In this document: positions 52,815 to 60,977 of the stretch, in pieces
Layout: each line of letters begins with the position of its first letter
How positions within the stretch are numbered: the stretch's first letter is position 1
Origin: Fen-1273 sp963748405
Lineage (GTDB): Bacteria > Bacteroidota > Ignavibacteria > UBA10030 > UBA6906
Reading direction: 5' to 3'
Length of the DNA stretch: 64,000 nucleotides
Assembly: GCA_963748405.1 (NCBI GenBank)
Contig: CAVVIT010000008.1
Coordinates: forward strand, 124,001 to 188,000
The notes under the pieces: generated by a model
Seen by the model: the letters and a program-made list of their open reading frames with translations, nothing else
Told to the model about the DNA's origin: nothing
The model's database searches: none
Translations under genes and position numbers: made by a program

Positions 52815-53219
52815 ATGCTATCCCACAGAAAACACAGTCCGCGCCCGTCGATCCGCCTGATTCTCGTCCTCCTCCTCGTCGTTGCCGCGTCTGCGGCGGT
52901 CAGTGCCCAGGGCAAACAGGGTAAGGACACCACGAAGTCGGCAAAGGCACCCTCTGCTGCGACGATCGACCCCGCACTCGTCGGCGTCTGGGGGGTGGAT
53001 CAGCAGGGAGGATACGATTTCCGGGCGGACGGCACGTTTATCATGGAAGGGAGCATCACGTACAAGTTCGATGCGGCGAAAGGGGTCTGGCACTACTGGC
53101 AGCCTTCGATGCCCGGCATCAAGATGGCCGGCGATTACAAGCTGTCGGCCGACGGAAAATCCCTCTCCATCAATCTGAAGACCGGGAAGCCCTTTACAAA
53201 CCTGAAGAAGATCAAGTAA
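52815..53219 (+). CDS. Small secreted protein, lipocalin-like, 134 aa
   Basis: A signal peptide (cleaved near AVSAQ) precedes a Lys-rich linker and a C-terminal region of about 85 residues with LVGVWGVDQQGGYDFRADGT, YKFDAAKGVWHYW and ISGNYKLSADGKSL-like strands. That pattern is typical of short lipocalin-like or DUF5004-type domains. Lys-rich ends suggest binding to an anionic surface or ligand. Function unknown. Confidence 0.7.
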   Translation: MLSHRKHSPRPSIRLILVLLLVVAASAAVSAQGKQGKDTTKSAKAPSAATIDPALVGVWGVDQQGGYDFRADGTFIMEGSITYKFDAAKGVWHYWQPSMPGIKMAGDYKLSADGKSLSINLKTGKPFTNLKKIK

Positions 53220-53260
53220 CGGATTCGTTCATTGAGAACCGGGAGCGGGGGAGAGGCGCA

Positions 53261-53743
53261 ATGAGCAAGGGTCGACTGGAGGCGTTCAGTGACGGGGTGC
53301 TGGCGATCATCATCACGATCATGGTCCTGGAGCTGAAGATTCCCCCGACGGCCGACCTTGCCGCTCTCGTCCCGCTCTGTCCCGTGATCCTGAGCTACGC
53401 GCTCAGCTTCGTCTTCCTGGGGATTTACTGGAACAACCATCATCATCTTTTCCAGGCGGTCAAACAGGTGAGGGGGAGCGTCCTCTGGGCGAATCTCCAT
53501 CTGCTCTTCTGGCTCTCCCTCACCCCGTTCGTCACCGGGTGGATGGGGGAGCACCAGTTTGCCCCGCTCCCGGTTGCTCTCTACGGGGCGGTTCTCCTTC
53601 TTTCCGCAATCGCGTACTACATCCTTACGCGCGTGCTTCTCTCGTTGCACGGCAAGGACTCCGTCCTCGCCGCGGCATTGTACGTTTCGGTGGCGATCAT
53701 GTGGCTCGTTCCCGACCGCCGCTTCGAAAAAGCCCTCAACTGA
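53261..53743 (+). CDS. TMEM175-family channel homologue, internally shortened
   Basis: 160 aa starting with RLEAFSDGVLAIIITIM, the FSD filter motif of TMEM175/DUF1211 potassium channels. Family members are usually 190-200 aa with six helices. Here, about 28-35 residues that should lie between LLSLHGKDSVLAAA and LYVSVAIMWLVPDRR are missing, without frame loss, so one helix seems gone. A GGGAGAGG site precedes ATG 53261. Whether a working channel results is doubtful. Either a real deletion or an assembly collapse is possible. Confidence 0.85.
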   Translation: MSKGRLEAFSDGVLAIIITIMVLELKIPPTADLAALVPLCPVILSYALSFVFLGIYWNNHHHLFQAVKQVRGSVLWANLHLLFWLSLTPFVTGWMGEHQFAPLPVALYGAVLLLSAIAYYILTRVLLSLHGKDSVLAAALYVSVAIMWLVPDRRFEKALN

Positions 53744-54148
53744 ACAATTGGTTGTTCCCCCCCAATTCAGTAATTGGCGTCGTGCAGGCGGTTCTTTGTG
53801 AGGCCTTGCGTTCGGATGTGCGTGGATGAAAGGCCTTTTTCGTTTTCCCCATCGATTCCTTGTCCCGGCCGTGCAGGGAAACATCAACCGCCTCACCGCC
53901 GGCGACTTTGTACGGACCCGTAGCCTCCTCCTCGTACGCTGACCGCACCCGCTCACCTCTTCGTATTTGATATATGCCAAGAATGGCAAAAGACGCACAT
54001 ATGGCAAGCCATATGTGCCGTTGCGTTACATATCACAATTTGCGGGTACTTGAGGTCGAACTTCTCTATATTTGTGCGCGGTCTTTCATCCGATTGAGGC
54101 CAAAGAACCCCCCAGGTCAAAGGCGATACTGCAGGTATCTGAACGCAA
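53744..54148. other. Intergenic region upstream of CDF transporter with inverted repeats
   Basis: This 405-nt stretch carries no convincing gene. It holds two inverted repeats close together (53975-53988 and 53995-54018) and a TATATTTG box at 54067-54074 that resembles the FCB-type -7 element. Together these look like the control region of the CDF gene. Confidence 0.55.
53975..54018. promoter_or_regulatory. Two inverted repeats, likely operators of CDF gene
   Basis: TGCCA-AGAA-TGGCA (53975-53988) and GCACATATGGC-AA-GCCATATGTGC (53995-54018, a perfect 11-bp arm) lie seven nt apart. Both share TGCCA/TGGC-type half sites. Such paired palindromes in front of a metal exporter gene fit binding by a metal-responsive repressor, but no regulator gene is adjacent. 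Confidence 0.6.
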
Positions 54149-55033
54149 ATGGTCCTCACCCCCGAAAAAGGCCTCCGCTCTACCATCCTCGGGATACTCG
54201 CCAACGCGGTCCTGGCGGTCATCAAGGGGATCGCGGGTGTTCTCGGCAATTCCTACGCCCTCATTGCCGACTCGGTCGAATCCACGACCGACATCGCCAG
54301 TTCGCTGATCGTCTGGGGAGGGCTCAAGATTTCCGGCATCCCGCCGGATATCGATCATCCGTACGGCCACGGCAAAGCGGAACCCCTTGCGGCGACCGTT
54401 GTGGCTCTCTTCCTTTTTGCCGTCGCTATAAGTATCGCCATACAGAGCGCCAGGGAGATCGTCACCCCGCACCACGCCCCGGCGCCGTTCACCCTCATCG
54501 TTCTCGTCGCAGTCGTCATCACGAAGGAATCGCTCTTCCGGTTCGTGTTCAGGGTGGGGAAGACCATCGACAGCACGGCGGTCAAAAGCGACGCCTGGCA
54601 TCACCGGAGCGATGCCGTGACGTCGGCCTCCGCCGCCGTGGGCATCTCCATCGCGCTCATCGGGGGTCCGGGATACGAGAGCGCCGATGACTGGGCGGCG
54701 ATGTTCGCCTCCGTCATCATCGCCTTTAACGCGTTCCGCATACTGAAACCTGCGATCAACGAGGTGATGGACGCTGCGCCGACCTCCGCGATCGAAGATG
54801 CGGTCAGGGAAACGGCGGGGCGCGTGCCCGGGGTGATCGGCCTTGAGAAATGCCGCATCAGGAAAATGGGGCTCTGGTATTACGTTGACCTGCACGTCAC
54901 CGTCGAAGGGCATATCGCCGTCCGCGAGGGGCACGATATCGCCCGGGAGGTGAAAGCGACGCTCCTCTCATCCCATCCGAACGTCGCCGACGTGCTGATT
55001 CACATTGAACCCTCGGACCTTCTCAAGGAGTAA
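54149..55033 (+). CDS. Cation diffusion facilitator (CDF) family transporter
   Basis: 294 aa with six membrane helices. Metal-site motifs ADSVESTTD (helix 2) and DAWHHRSDAVTS (helix 5) carry the paired HxxxD/DxxxD-type ligands, and HPYGHGKAEP follows helix 2 in the normal place. The C-terminal cytoplasmic domain with VGLEKCRIRKMG-like sequence and HVTVEGH matches the CDF dimer domain. It should export Zn, Fe, Mn or similar ions; which metal is not readable. The stop is 1 nt before the next gene's ATG. Confidence 0.93.
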   Translation: MVLTPEKGLRSTILGILANAVLAVIKGIAGVLGNSYALIADSVESTTDIASSLIVWGGLKISGIPPDIDHPYGHGKAEPLAATVVALFLFAVAISIAIQSAREIVTPHHAPAPFTLIVLVAVVITKESLFRFVFRVGKTIDSTAVKSDAWHHRSDAVTSASAAVGISIALIGGPGYESADDWAAMFASVIIAFNAFRILKPAINEVMDAAPTSAIEDAVRETAGRVPGVIGLEKCRIRKMGLWYYVDLHVTVEGHIAVREGHDIAREVKATLLSSHPNVADVLIHIEPSDLLKE

Positions 55034-55034
55034 T

Positions 55035-55700
55035 ATGAACATCAAGGCAATCGTGTTCGGAGCGACGGGAATGGTGGGAGAAGGGGTCCTCCACGTCGTG
55101 CTCAATCATCCCGACGTGGAATCGGTCCTCGTCATCGGGAGGAAATCCTGCGGCGTGAGCCACCCCAAGCTCCTGGAAGTCGTGCACGGCGACTTCTTCA
55201 ACTACACGCCGATCGAAACCCGGATGACGGGTTTCAACGCGTGCTACTTTTGCCTCGGTGTCTCCTCGATAGGAATGAACGAAAGGGACTACACCCGGAT
55301 AACATATGACCTGACGATGGAGGCGGCGAAGCGGCTCTCGGCGCTCAATCCCGACATGACGTTCTGCTACGTTTCCGGGATGGGAACCGACAGCACCGGG
55401 AAGGGGAAGACCATGTGGGCGAGGGTGAAGGGAAAGACCGAAAACGACCTGCTGAAGCTTCCGTTCAAGGCCGCATACAATTTCAGGCCCGGGTTCATCA
55501 AGCCGATCAAGGGGCTGAAGAACGCGTTCAAGCTCGCCACGGTGATGGGTGCGGCATATCCTCTGTGGAAGCTTGTTTTCCCGAAGTACGTGTGCACGCT
55601 CGAGGACCTGGGGCAGGCGATGATACGCGTGACGCAGGAAGGATACCCCTCGCGCGTCATCGAGTGCCTCGACATCGACCGCCTCGGCTCAGGCGCCTGA
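55035..55700 (+). CDS. NAD(P)-binding Rossmann protein (epimerase/NmrA-like)
   Basis: ATG 55035 with an AAGGAG site is preferred over an in-frame start at 55005 inside the CDF gene; 221 aa. The nucleotide-binding loop is FGATGMVGEGVL (GxTGxxG), and a Tyr-less active site follows, with FCYVSGMGTDSTGKGKTMWARVKGK in place of the SDR YxxxK. This fits atypical SDR/NAD(P)H-binding proteins close to HTATIP2-type members. Possible role in redox sensing or an undefined reduction. It is tightly linked to the metal exporter. Confidence 0.82.
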   Translation: MNIKAIVFGATGMVGEGVLHVVLNHPDVESVLVIGRKSCGVSHPKLLEVVHGDFFNYTPIETRMTGFNACYFCLGVSSIGMNERDYTRITYDLTMEAAKRLSALNPDMTFCYVSGMGTDSTGKGKTMWARVKGKTENDLLKLPFKAAYNFRPGFIKPIKGLKNAFKLATVMGAAYPLWKLVFPKYVCTLEDLGQAMIRVTQEGYPSRVIECLDIDRLGSGA

Positions 55701-55702
55701 GT

Positions 55703-55722
55703 GTCATTGCGAGCGAAGCAAC
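55703..55722. repeat. REP-like dispersed element, partial
   Basis: TGTCATTGCGAGCGAAGCAA directly after a stop codon is a shortened copy of the CATTGCGAG...GAAGCAATC element that occurs across many bacterial genomes. A related copy lies at 62339-62364. Confidence 0.5.
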
Positions 55723-56049
55723 TTAAAACCCCGTTCCCCCGAACTGTATGATGCACCCCCCGCACACGATCACGGCGAGCCCTACCCATGTGGACACGGG
55801 GATGGTCTCCCTGAATACGAGGAACCCCGTCAGCACGCTGATCACCGCAAACACCGCGACGTAGACGCCGAGCAATTTTGAGAAATCCCACCGTACCATG
55901 TTGACCGTGACGCCGTAACAACTCAGGACGACGCACCCGAGGAGTATTGCCGGGAGCCCGCTTTCCCTGATCCCCTTCCGTATCAGTGCGTCCCCGCCGA
56001 CCTCGAGCGCCGCCGCCGCGATGAAGACCAGCCAGGCCAGATATTTCAT
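55723..56049 (-). CDS. SMR/DMT-type small membrane transporter
   Basis: ATG 56049 sits directly behind GGAGGGGAA, so upstream in-frame codons are rejected; 108 aa. Four predicted helices span the length of the protein. It resembles a half-size drug/metabolite transporter (SMR or EamA half): LAWLVFIAAAALEVGGDALI at the start carries a Glu in helix 1, as in EmrE-type proteins, and VYVAVFAVISVLTGFLVFRE ends helix 3. It is likely to act as a dimer for cation or polyamine export. It converges with the NAD(P)-binding gene. Confidence 0.8.
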   Translation of the reverse strand: MKYLAWLVFIAAAALEVGGDALIRKGIRESGLPAILLGCVVLSCYGVTVNMVRWDFSKLLGVYVAVFAVISVLTGFLVFRETIPVSTWVGLAVIVCGGCIIQFGGTGF

Positions 56050-56104
56050 TTCCCCTCCGTGTGTTTGTTCATGTAAGGAATTCATAAAATAGTTAAAAAA
56101 GTAC

Positions 56105-56132
56105 TTGACATTTCCTCCAACTTCCTTATAAT
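56105..56132 (+). promoter_or_regulatory. Consensus sigma70-type promoter of porin gene
   Basis: TTGACA and TATAAT are separated by 16 nt. Transcription would start near 56139, at the edge of the hairpin at 56141-56181. Confidence 0.8.
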
Positions 56133-56140
56133 ATAACGTA

Positions 56141-56181
56141 GTGCTTCTCACACGCCTTATTTATTAAGGCGAGAATAGCAC
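56141..56181 (+). promoter_or_regulatory. Imperfect hairpin at 5-prime end of porin transcript
   Basis: GCCTTA pairs with TAAGGC around TTTAT. Outside it TCTC/GAGA and GTGCT/AGCAC extend the stem across small bulges. It starts right at the expected transcription start, so it should shape the mRNA 5-prime end, perhaps protecting it from decay or binding a regulator. Confidence 0.55.
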
Positions 56182-56296
56182 GTTACCTCACAATGGTAAT
56201 GGCACCCCGTGTGACGGGCGGATCCGACCGGTCTCCCCATCGCGCGCTTCAGGTTCGGGTTGCAGGCCAACGTCATTCACATTCGTGAGGTACGCC

Positions 56297-57403
56297 ATGG
56301 TGCTGCGGAGACTGCTTGCGATATACTGTTCGGGGGCGCTGCTCATATGTGCCATCGCGTTGATCGTCCAGGAGGGGTCCGGGCAGACAAAAGACTCGAC
56401 CGCCGTCCTTGCCGCCGCCATACCTGCCGTGATCGTCAGCGGATTTGTGGACACGTATTTTGACCACAATTTCGCATCGCCGAAGACCCGCGTAAACGAG
56501 TTGCGCAATTTCGACGTATCGGAGGACCAGTTCGTCCTTTCGATGGCGGAGGTCTCCGTCCAGCGGGCCGCCTCTCCCGTTGGGTTTCGCGTGGATATCG
56601 ACCTCGGACAGGGGAACGACATCGTCCAGAGCGGCGCGACGGGGTCCCTCGCCAATCTGAGGCAGGCATATGTCACCGTTGTCGCCCCTGTCGGCTCGGG
56701 CCTTACGGTTGACGTCGGGAAGTTCGTGACGCACTGCTGTTATGAGGTCATTCCCGCGAAAGACAATTTCAACTACAGCCGGTCCCTTCTGTTCGCCCTT
56801 TCCGTCCCCTATTATCACATCGGCGCCAGGGCCGCCTACGCGCTCAACAGCGAAATCACGCTGAACGGGTACATCTATAACGGCTGGAACGGCATCGAGG
56901 TCAATCCGGGAAAGACTTTCGGCTTTGAAGGGGTCTACGCGCCGACGAGCTCCCTTTCGATCACGCTGAACTGGCTGGGCGGCCCAGCGCTTCCGGACAC
57001 CGTGTCGAACAAATTCAGGAATATCTACGAGTTCATCGCCACGTACCAGGCGACGGAGAAACTCTCGCTTGCGATCAACGGCGTGTACGGCGAGGATCAC
57101 CCGTATTTCACGACGACGCTCTGGAAAGGGGTCGCCGGGTACGCGAAATACGCCCTGAACGACGTTTCGAGTTTCGCCGCCCGCGCGGAAGTCTTCAGCG
57201 ACCCCGAAGGGTTCATGACCTCCGCGCCCCAGAGTCTCTATGAAGCCACGCTCACCTACGAATTCAAGCCGTTTCAGAACCTGATCCTCCGGACCGAATA
57301 CCGGTACGACTGGTCGACTGCCGCCTCGTTCGACAGCGACAGGGCGCCGCTGTCCAGGAGGAACCAGTCGACGCTCGGCATGGGAGCGATCGTCACGTTC
57401 TAA
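56297..57403 (+). CDS. Outer-membrane porin, BBP2/OmpL-like family
   Basis: ATG 56297 with a GAGG site six nt upstream is preferred to GTG 56285; 368 aa. A signal region covers residues 1-30. FVDTYFDHNFASPKTRVNELR near the start is the hallmark of the putative beta-barrel porin-2 family, and FVTHCCYEVIPAKDNFNYSRS later is also typical. The end is GMGAIVTF with a terminal Phe. It should allow uptake of small solutes across the outer membrane. The amino-acid permease gene begins 38 nt later, so the two likely form an uptake pair. Confidence 0.88.
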   Translation: MVLRRLLAIYCSGALLICAIALIVQEGSGQTKDSTAVLAAAIPAVIVSGFVDTYFDHNFASPKTRVNELRNFDVSEDQFVLSMAEVSVQRAASPVGFRVDIDLGQGNDIVQSGATGSLANLRQAYVTVVAPVGSGLTVDVGKFVTHCCYEVIPAKDNFNYSRSLLFALSVPYYHIGARAAYALNSEITLNGYIYNGWNGIEVNPGKTFGFEGVYAPTSSLSITLNWLGGPALPDTVSNKFRNIYEFIATYQATEKLSLAINGVYGEDHPYFTTTLWKGVAGYAKYALNDVSSFAARAEVFSDPEGFMTSAPQSLYEATLTYEFKPFQNLILRTEYRYDWSTAASFDSDRAPLSRRNQSTLGMGAIVTF

Positions 57404-57441
57404 GTGTACAATAACTGAACTCCATTATCACGGGAGCACCT

Positions 57442-58998
57442 ATGGCAACTCAAACGAATCCCACCGCGGGGCTGAAAAAGACGCTCGGACTCACCGGCGT
57501 CACCGTGAATGCGATGGCGCTCATCGCGCCGGGCGCGTTTCTCTGGATCACGTTCCAGATCCAGGCGGCGAATACCGGCGGTGCGAGCGATATGTGGACG
57601 GGAATCGTGGCTGCGCTCATCGTCGCCTTCCTGACGGCGATCGCGTTCTCCGAAATGGCGAGGAAGTACCCCGAAGCGGGCGCGGGCGGATCCTACTACT
57701 TCGCCGAAAAGGCGTTCCTGGACAGGGACAAGGCCTCCCACCAGAGGTTCGCCCGGATCGCGAAGTTCCTGACCGGCTGGGCGGCGCACCTCTTCTACTG
57801 GGTCTACCCGGGCGTGATGGTGGCGTTCATGGCGACGCTCGTGACGTACATTCTGGGAATCTTCGGGATCAATCTCTCGGTTCCGCTCCAGATCGTCGTT
57901 GCGCTCCTCTTCTCGGTCGCCGTCGGGTTCATCGCCGTCCGCGGCATTACGGGCTCGACCAACGTGGCGATCGCGATCAACGTGATCCAGCTCGTTTCGC
58001 TCGTCGGCTTCAGCATCCTCGCGATCATGTTCCGAATGCAGAACCCCCTCGGCGCGACACAGTGGGCGCACCCGGCGGCGGTTTCCATCACGTTCCCGCA
58101 CAGCCTGGGGGCGATGCTCTTCCAGTCCACGATCGCCATTCTCATACTGGTCGGATTCGAATCCTCCACGTCGCTGGCCGGTGAAGCGATCAACGCAAAG
58201 AGGGACATCCCGCGCGGCGTGCTCCTGTCTCTCGTGATCCAGGGGCTGTTCGCGTACCTCTTCGAGTACTTCGCGGCAAATTACGCGATAAGCGAGAAGC
58301 TCGTCTATGTCGCGGCCGACGGTTCGAAACTGACGGGCATGGATGCGGCAGCGGCCTCGGGCGCTCCCATCGGGGACCTGACACGCCTGATCGGGGATTC
58401 CATGCTCGGCGGAAACGGGCTCGCGCTCATGATCATCGTTGCCATCACGGTCGGGCTCGCGGTGCTGGGGACCACGCTCGCGGCGATGAACACCGCCGTC
58501 CGGATCAGCTTTGCGATGGCGCAGGACAATGAGATGCCCGGCGTCCTCGGGGCGCTCCACGGCAAGCACGCCACGCCCCATATCGGCGTCTGGATCCTTG
58601 TCGGAGTGTCCGCGGTCATCGGTTCGCTCGGCGTCCTGAACGTCACGGCGCTCACCGGCATCACGCTCGCCTCGAACATCGGGACCTTCATTCTCTATGC
58701 CCTCATATGCGGGCTGACGTTCGTGACGTTTGTCGGGAGAAGCGAATTCCACAGCATCAAGCACGCGGTGATTCCCCTCCTCGGACTCGTCGGGAACATC
58801 GGGATGCTCGTCGGCGTCGTCGTCATCGGCCTGACGACCCCCGGGGTCTCCGCGGACGCCACGCAGATTGCGATCTGGATGACGCTCGGCTGGGGTGTTC
58901 TGAGCGCCGTGTATCTCATTGTCAACAGCAGGAAACAGGAAAAACGGATCATACCGGCCGCGACGGTATTCCGCGGGGAGGTCGCGGGGGGTAAGTAG
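57442..58998 (+). CDS. APC-family amino acid permease
   Basis: 518 aa with about twelve helices. LGLTGVTVNAMALIAPGAFLW at helix 1 and ARKYPEAGAGGSYYFAEKAF match the APC superfamily (glutamate/GABA or cationic amino acid type). Helix 6-7 includes LVGFESSTSLAGEAIN. Transport direction and substrate are open. A terminator follows at 59034-59066. The porin directly upstream suggests joint uptake. Confidence 0.92.
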   Translation: MATQTNPTAGLKKTLGLTGVTVNAMALIAPGAFLWITFQIQAANTGGASDMWTGIVAALIVAFLTAIAFSEMARKYPEAGAGGSYYFAEKAFLDRDKASHQRFARIAKFLTGWAAHLFYWVYPGVMVAFMATLVTYILGIFGINLSVPLQIVVALLFSVAVGFIAVRGITGSTNVAIAINVIQLVSLVGFSILAIMFRMQNPLGATQWAHPAAVSITFPHSLGAMLFQSTIAILILVGFESSTSLAGEAINAKRDIPRGVLLSLVIQGLFAYLFEYFAANYAISEKLVYVAADGSKLTGMDAAAASGAPIGDLTRLIGDSMLGGNGLALMIIVAITVGLAVLGTTLAAMNTAVRISFAMAQDNEMPGVLGALHGKHATPHIGVWILVGVSAVIGSLGVLNVTALTGITLASNIGTFILYALICGLTFVTFVGRSEFHSIKHAVIPLLGLVGNIGMLVGVVVIGLTTPGVSADATQIAIWMTLGWGVLSAVYLIVNSRKQEKRIIPAATVFRGEVAGGK

Positions 58999-59033
58999 CT
59001 CCCCGAACTCTGCAGTTTTGCGTTTGTTTCACA

Positions 59034-59066
59034 GGGAGGGGACTGCCCGGGTCCTCCTCCCTTTTT
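59034..59066 (+). terminator. Rho-independent terminator after amino acid permease
   Basis: GGGAGGGGAC pairs with GTCCTCCTCCC around TGCCCGG, followed by five T. It lies only 20 nt before the PP2C gene. Confidence 0.85.
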
Positions 59067-59086
59067 GATTATCTGCCTGGACATCC

Positions 59087-59925
59087 ATGTCTGTGAACGA
59101 ATTGCCGGAAATCGAATCTCACGGCGTAAGCCGCGCGGGGAAGGTGCGTGAAGACAACCAGGACGCCATTCGGTTCTGGCGCCCGGACGATTCTACGCAG
59201 AAGTACGGCCCCCTCTACGCCATCGCCGACGGGATGGGGGGTACGCCTACGGGGGCGTGGCAAGCTCGCTTGCGCTGGAGCATTTCTTCGACACGTTCTA
59301 CGGGAGCAACGGAGTCTCGCTCCCGCAGAAGCTCAAGCTCGGTGTTCAAAACGCCAATGTGGGGATTTATCAGACCGCGCAGAGGCTCGGTGTCCCCCGG
59401 ATGGGGACGACGCTCACGGCGGTGAACTTCACCGGGGGTACCCTCAACATCGTCCACGTGGGGGACAGCCGGGCGTACCTCGTGCGCGGCGAATCCGCAA
59501 CGTGCCTGACGAACGATCATACGCGCGTGGGCGAGATGGTGCGCCTCCGGATGCTCTCACCCGACAAGGTACGCTCCCACGCCCAGCGCTCGGTGCTGAA
59601 CAAGTGCCTTGGCGTGGGGCTGTTCGTCCAGCCCGACATCGTCCAGGTTCCGGTGCGGGCGGGAGACGTCGTGATTCTCTGCACGGACGGCGTCTGGTCG
59701 GTGATCGAGGACGCGGAATTTGCCCGGCTTGCCGCTTCATCCTCCGGCCCGGAGGACCTCTCAAGCCGGATTTACGAGCTGGCCATGGAGAGGGACAGCG
59801 ACGACAATCTTTCGGTGATTGCGCTCTACGTCCGGCGGCTCCCGGAGGGAGGGGGGCTGGATTCCTCCCCGCCGCCGTGGCCCATGCGCGTGCTTCGCCG
59901 CATGATCTCCCGCCGCCCCGGGTAA
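59087..59925 (+). pseudogene. PP2C Ser/Thr phosphatase, one-base frameshift
   Basis: Two pieces (59087-59241 region and the frame open to 59925) make one PP2C of about 280 aa. The first holds VREDNQDAIRF and ADGMGG. The second continues YAYGGVASSLALEHFF and carries MGTTLTAV, VHVGDSRAYL, LCTDGV and SDDNLSVI. The break is in the run of G at 59236-59241, which has six G where seven are needed (GMGG-YAYGG). It is a sister of the phosphatase in the signalling cluster but has no membrane helix. The kinase begins 45 nt after its stop. An indel in a homopolymer is more likely a sequencing error than true decay. Confidence 0.85.
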
Positions 59926-59969
59926 TCTCGCTTTTGAACGGAATTCTCAATATACTCAGGGATAATTTG

Positions 59970-60977
59970 ATGTCGAACGGTTCCGGAACAACACTCTCTC
60001 CCTCGATGCTCCAGATAAGCGATCAATTTGATCACTTCCAGATCAGGGGGCATATCGCTCAGGGAGGGATGAGCGACATCTACAGGGCGTACGATCTTCT
60101 GAGCGGGAAAGAGGTCGCGCTGAAGATCCCGGACAAGTCGATCATCGGCGACCCGGCGCAGTACGAGCGCTTCCAGCGCGAGCTCGAAGTGATGCGGACG
60201 CTCGATCACCCCGCGATACAGAAAGGGCTCGGCTCGGGGCGCTTCAACAACACCCCGTACCTTGTGACGGAGCTCGTCGGCGGCGAATCCATGCGCGAGC
60301 TCGTCAAGCGCAGCGCCCCCCTCGACCCGGCCGCCGCCGTGCAGTTGACCCGGAAGATCGCAGACGGGCTCGCGCACTGCCACGACCACGACATCATCCA
60401 CAGGGACGTCAAGCCGGAAAATATACTGATCGGTGAGGACGGCCAGCCCGTCATACTGGATTTCGGCCTGGCGCTCACAAAAGGGTCGCACCGTGTCACG
60501 TACGCGAATCTGAGCGCTACTGCGGGGACGCCTGACTACATGGCCCCGGAGCAGATCGAGGGACACCGCGGCGACAAACGGACGGATCTCTACGCACTCG
60601 GGGTCATACTGTTCGAGCTGCTGACGGGGAGGCCGCCGTTTTCCGGGGACAACCCGCTTGCCGTGATGGCCCAGCATCTTCAGGGGGGAATCCCCCGGCT
60701 CGACAAGCTGCAGCCGGGCGTCTCGCCGCAGCTCGCCGCGGTTGCCGCGCGGTGCCTCCGGCGGAATCCCGACGACAGGTATCCCGACATGCACGCGCTG
60801 GTTCACGACCTGGACAACCTGGAAAGCGTGGACACGGCGATTCTCGAAGAATCCACGCAGCCGACCGCCGCAGTCCGGTTCTGGCGCTCGCCGAAACTCG
60901 TTCCCGCCCTCATGGCGGTGCTCATACTCCTTGCGATCATTGCACTGGCATTCGGACTTCAGGCACTTCATAAATGA
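59970..60977 (+). CDS. Membrane Ser/Thr kinase with canonical active site
   Basis: ATG 59970 has an AGGGA site and begins MSNGSGTTLS; codons further upstream in the same frame are shadow of the phosphatase. 335 aa. The kinase motifs are GHIAQGGMSDIYRA, VALKIP, HRDVKPEN (canonical) and DFGLALT, with PEQIEGH in the activation segment. One C-terminal helix (LVPALMAVLILLAIIALAFG) anchors it with the kinase inside the cell. It overlaps the glutamine synthetase start by 4 nt (ATGA), so both are made from one mRNA. Substrates are unknown; the phosphatase directly upstream is its natural partner. Confidence 0.92.
   Translation: MSNGSGTTLSPSMLQISDQFDHFQIRGHIAQGGMSDIYRAYDLLSGKEVALKIPDKSIIGDPAQYERFQRELEVMRTLDHPAIQKGLGSGRFNNTPYLVTELVGGESMRELVKRSAPLDPAAAVQLTRKIADGLAHCHDHDIIHRDVKPENILIGEDGQPVILDFGLALTKGSHRVTYANLSATAGTPDYMAPEQIEGHRGDKRTDLYALGVILFELLTGRPPFSGDNPLAVMAQHLQGGIPRLDKLQPGVSPQLAAVAARCLRRNPDDRYPDMHALVHDLDNLESVDTAILEESTQPTAAVRFWRSPKLVPALMAVLILLAIIALAFGLQALHK

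Noticed and set aside
57400..58764. 454-codon minus-strand frame
   Set aside because: Opposite the APC permease, highly charged shadow composition.
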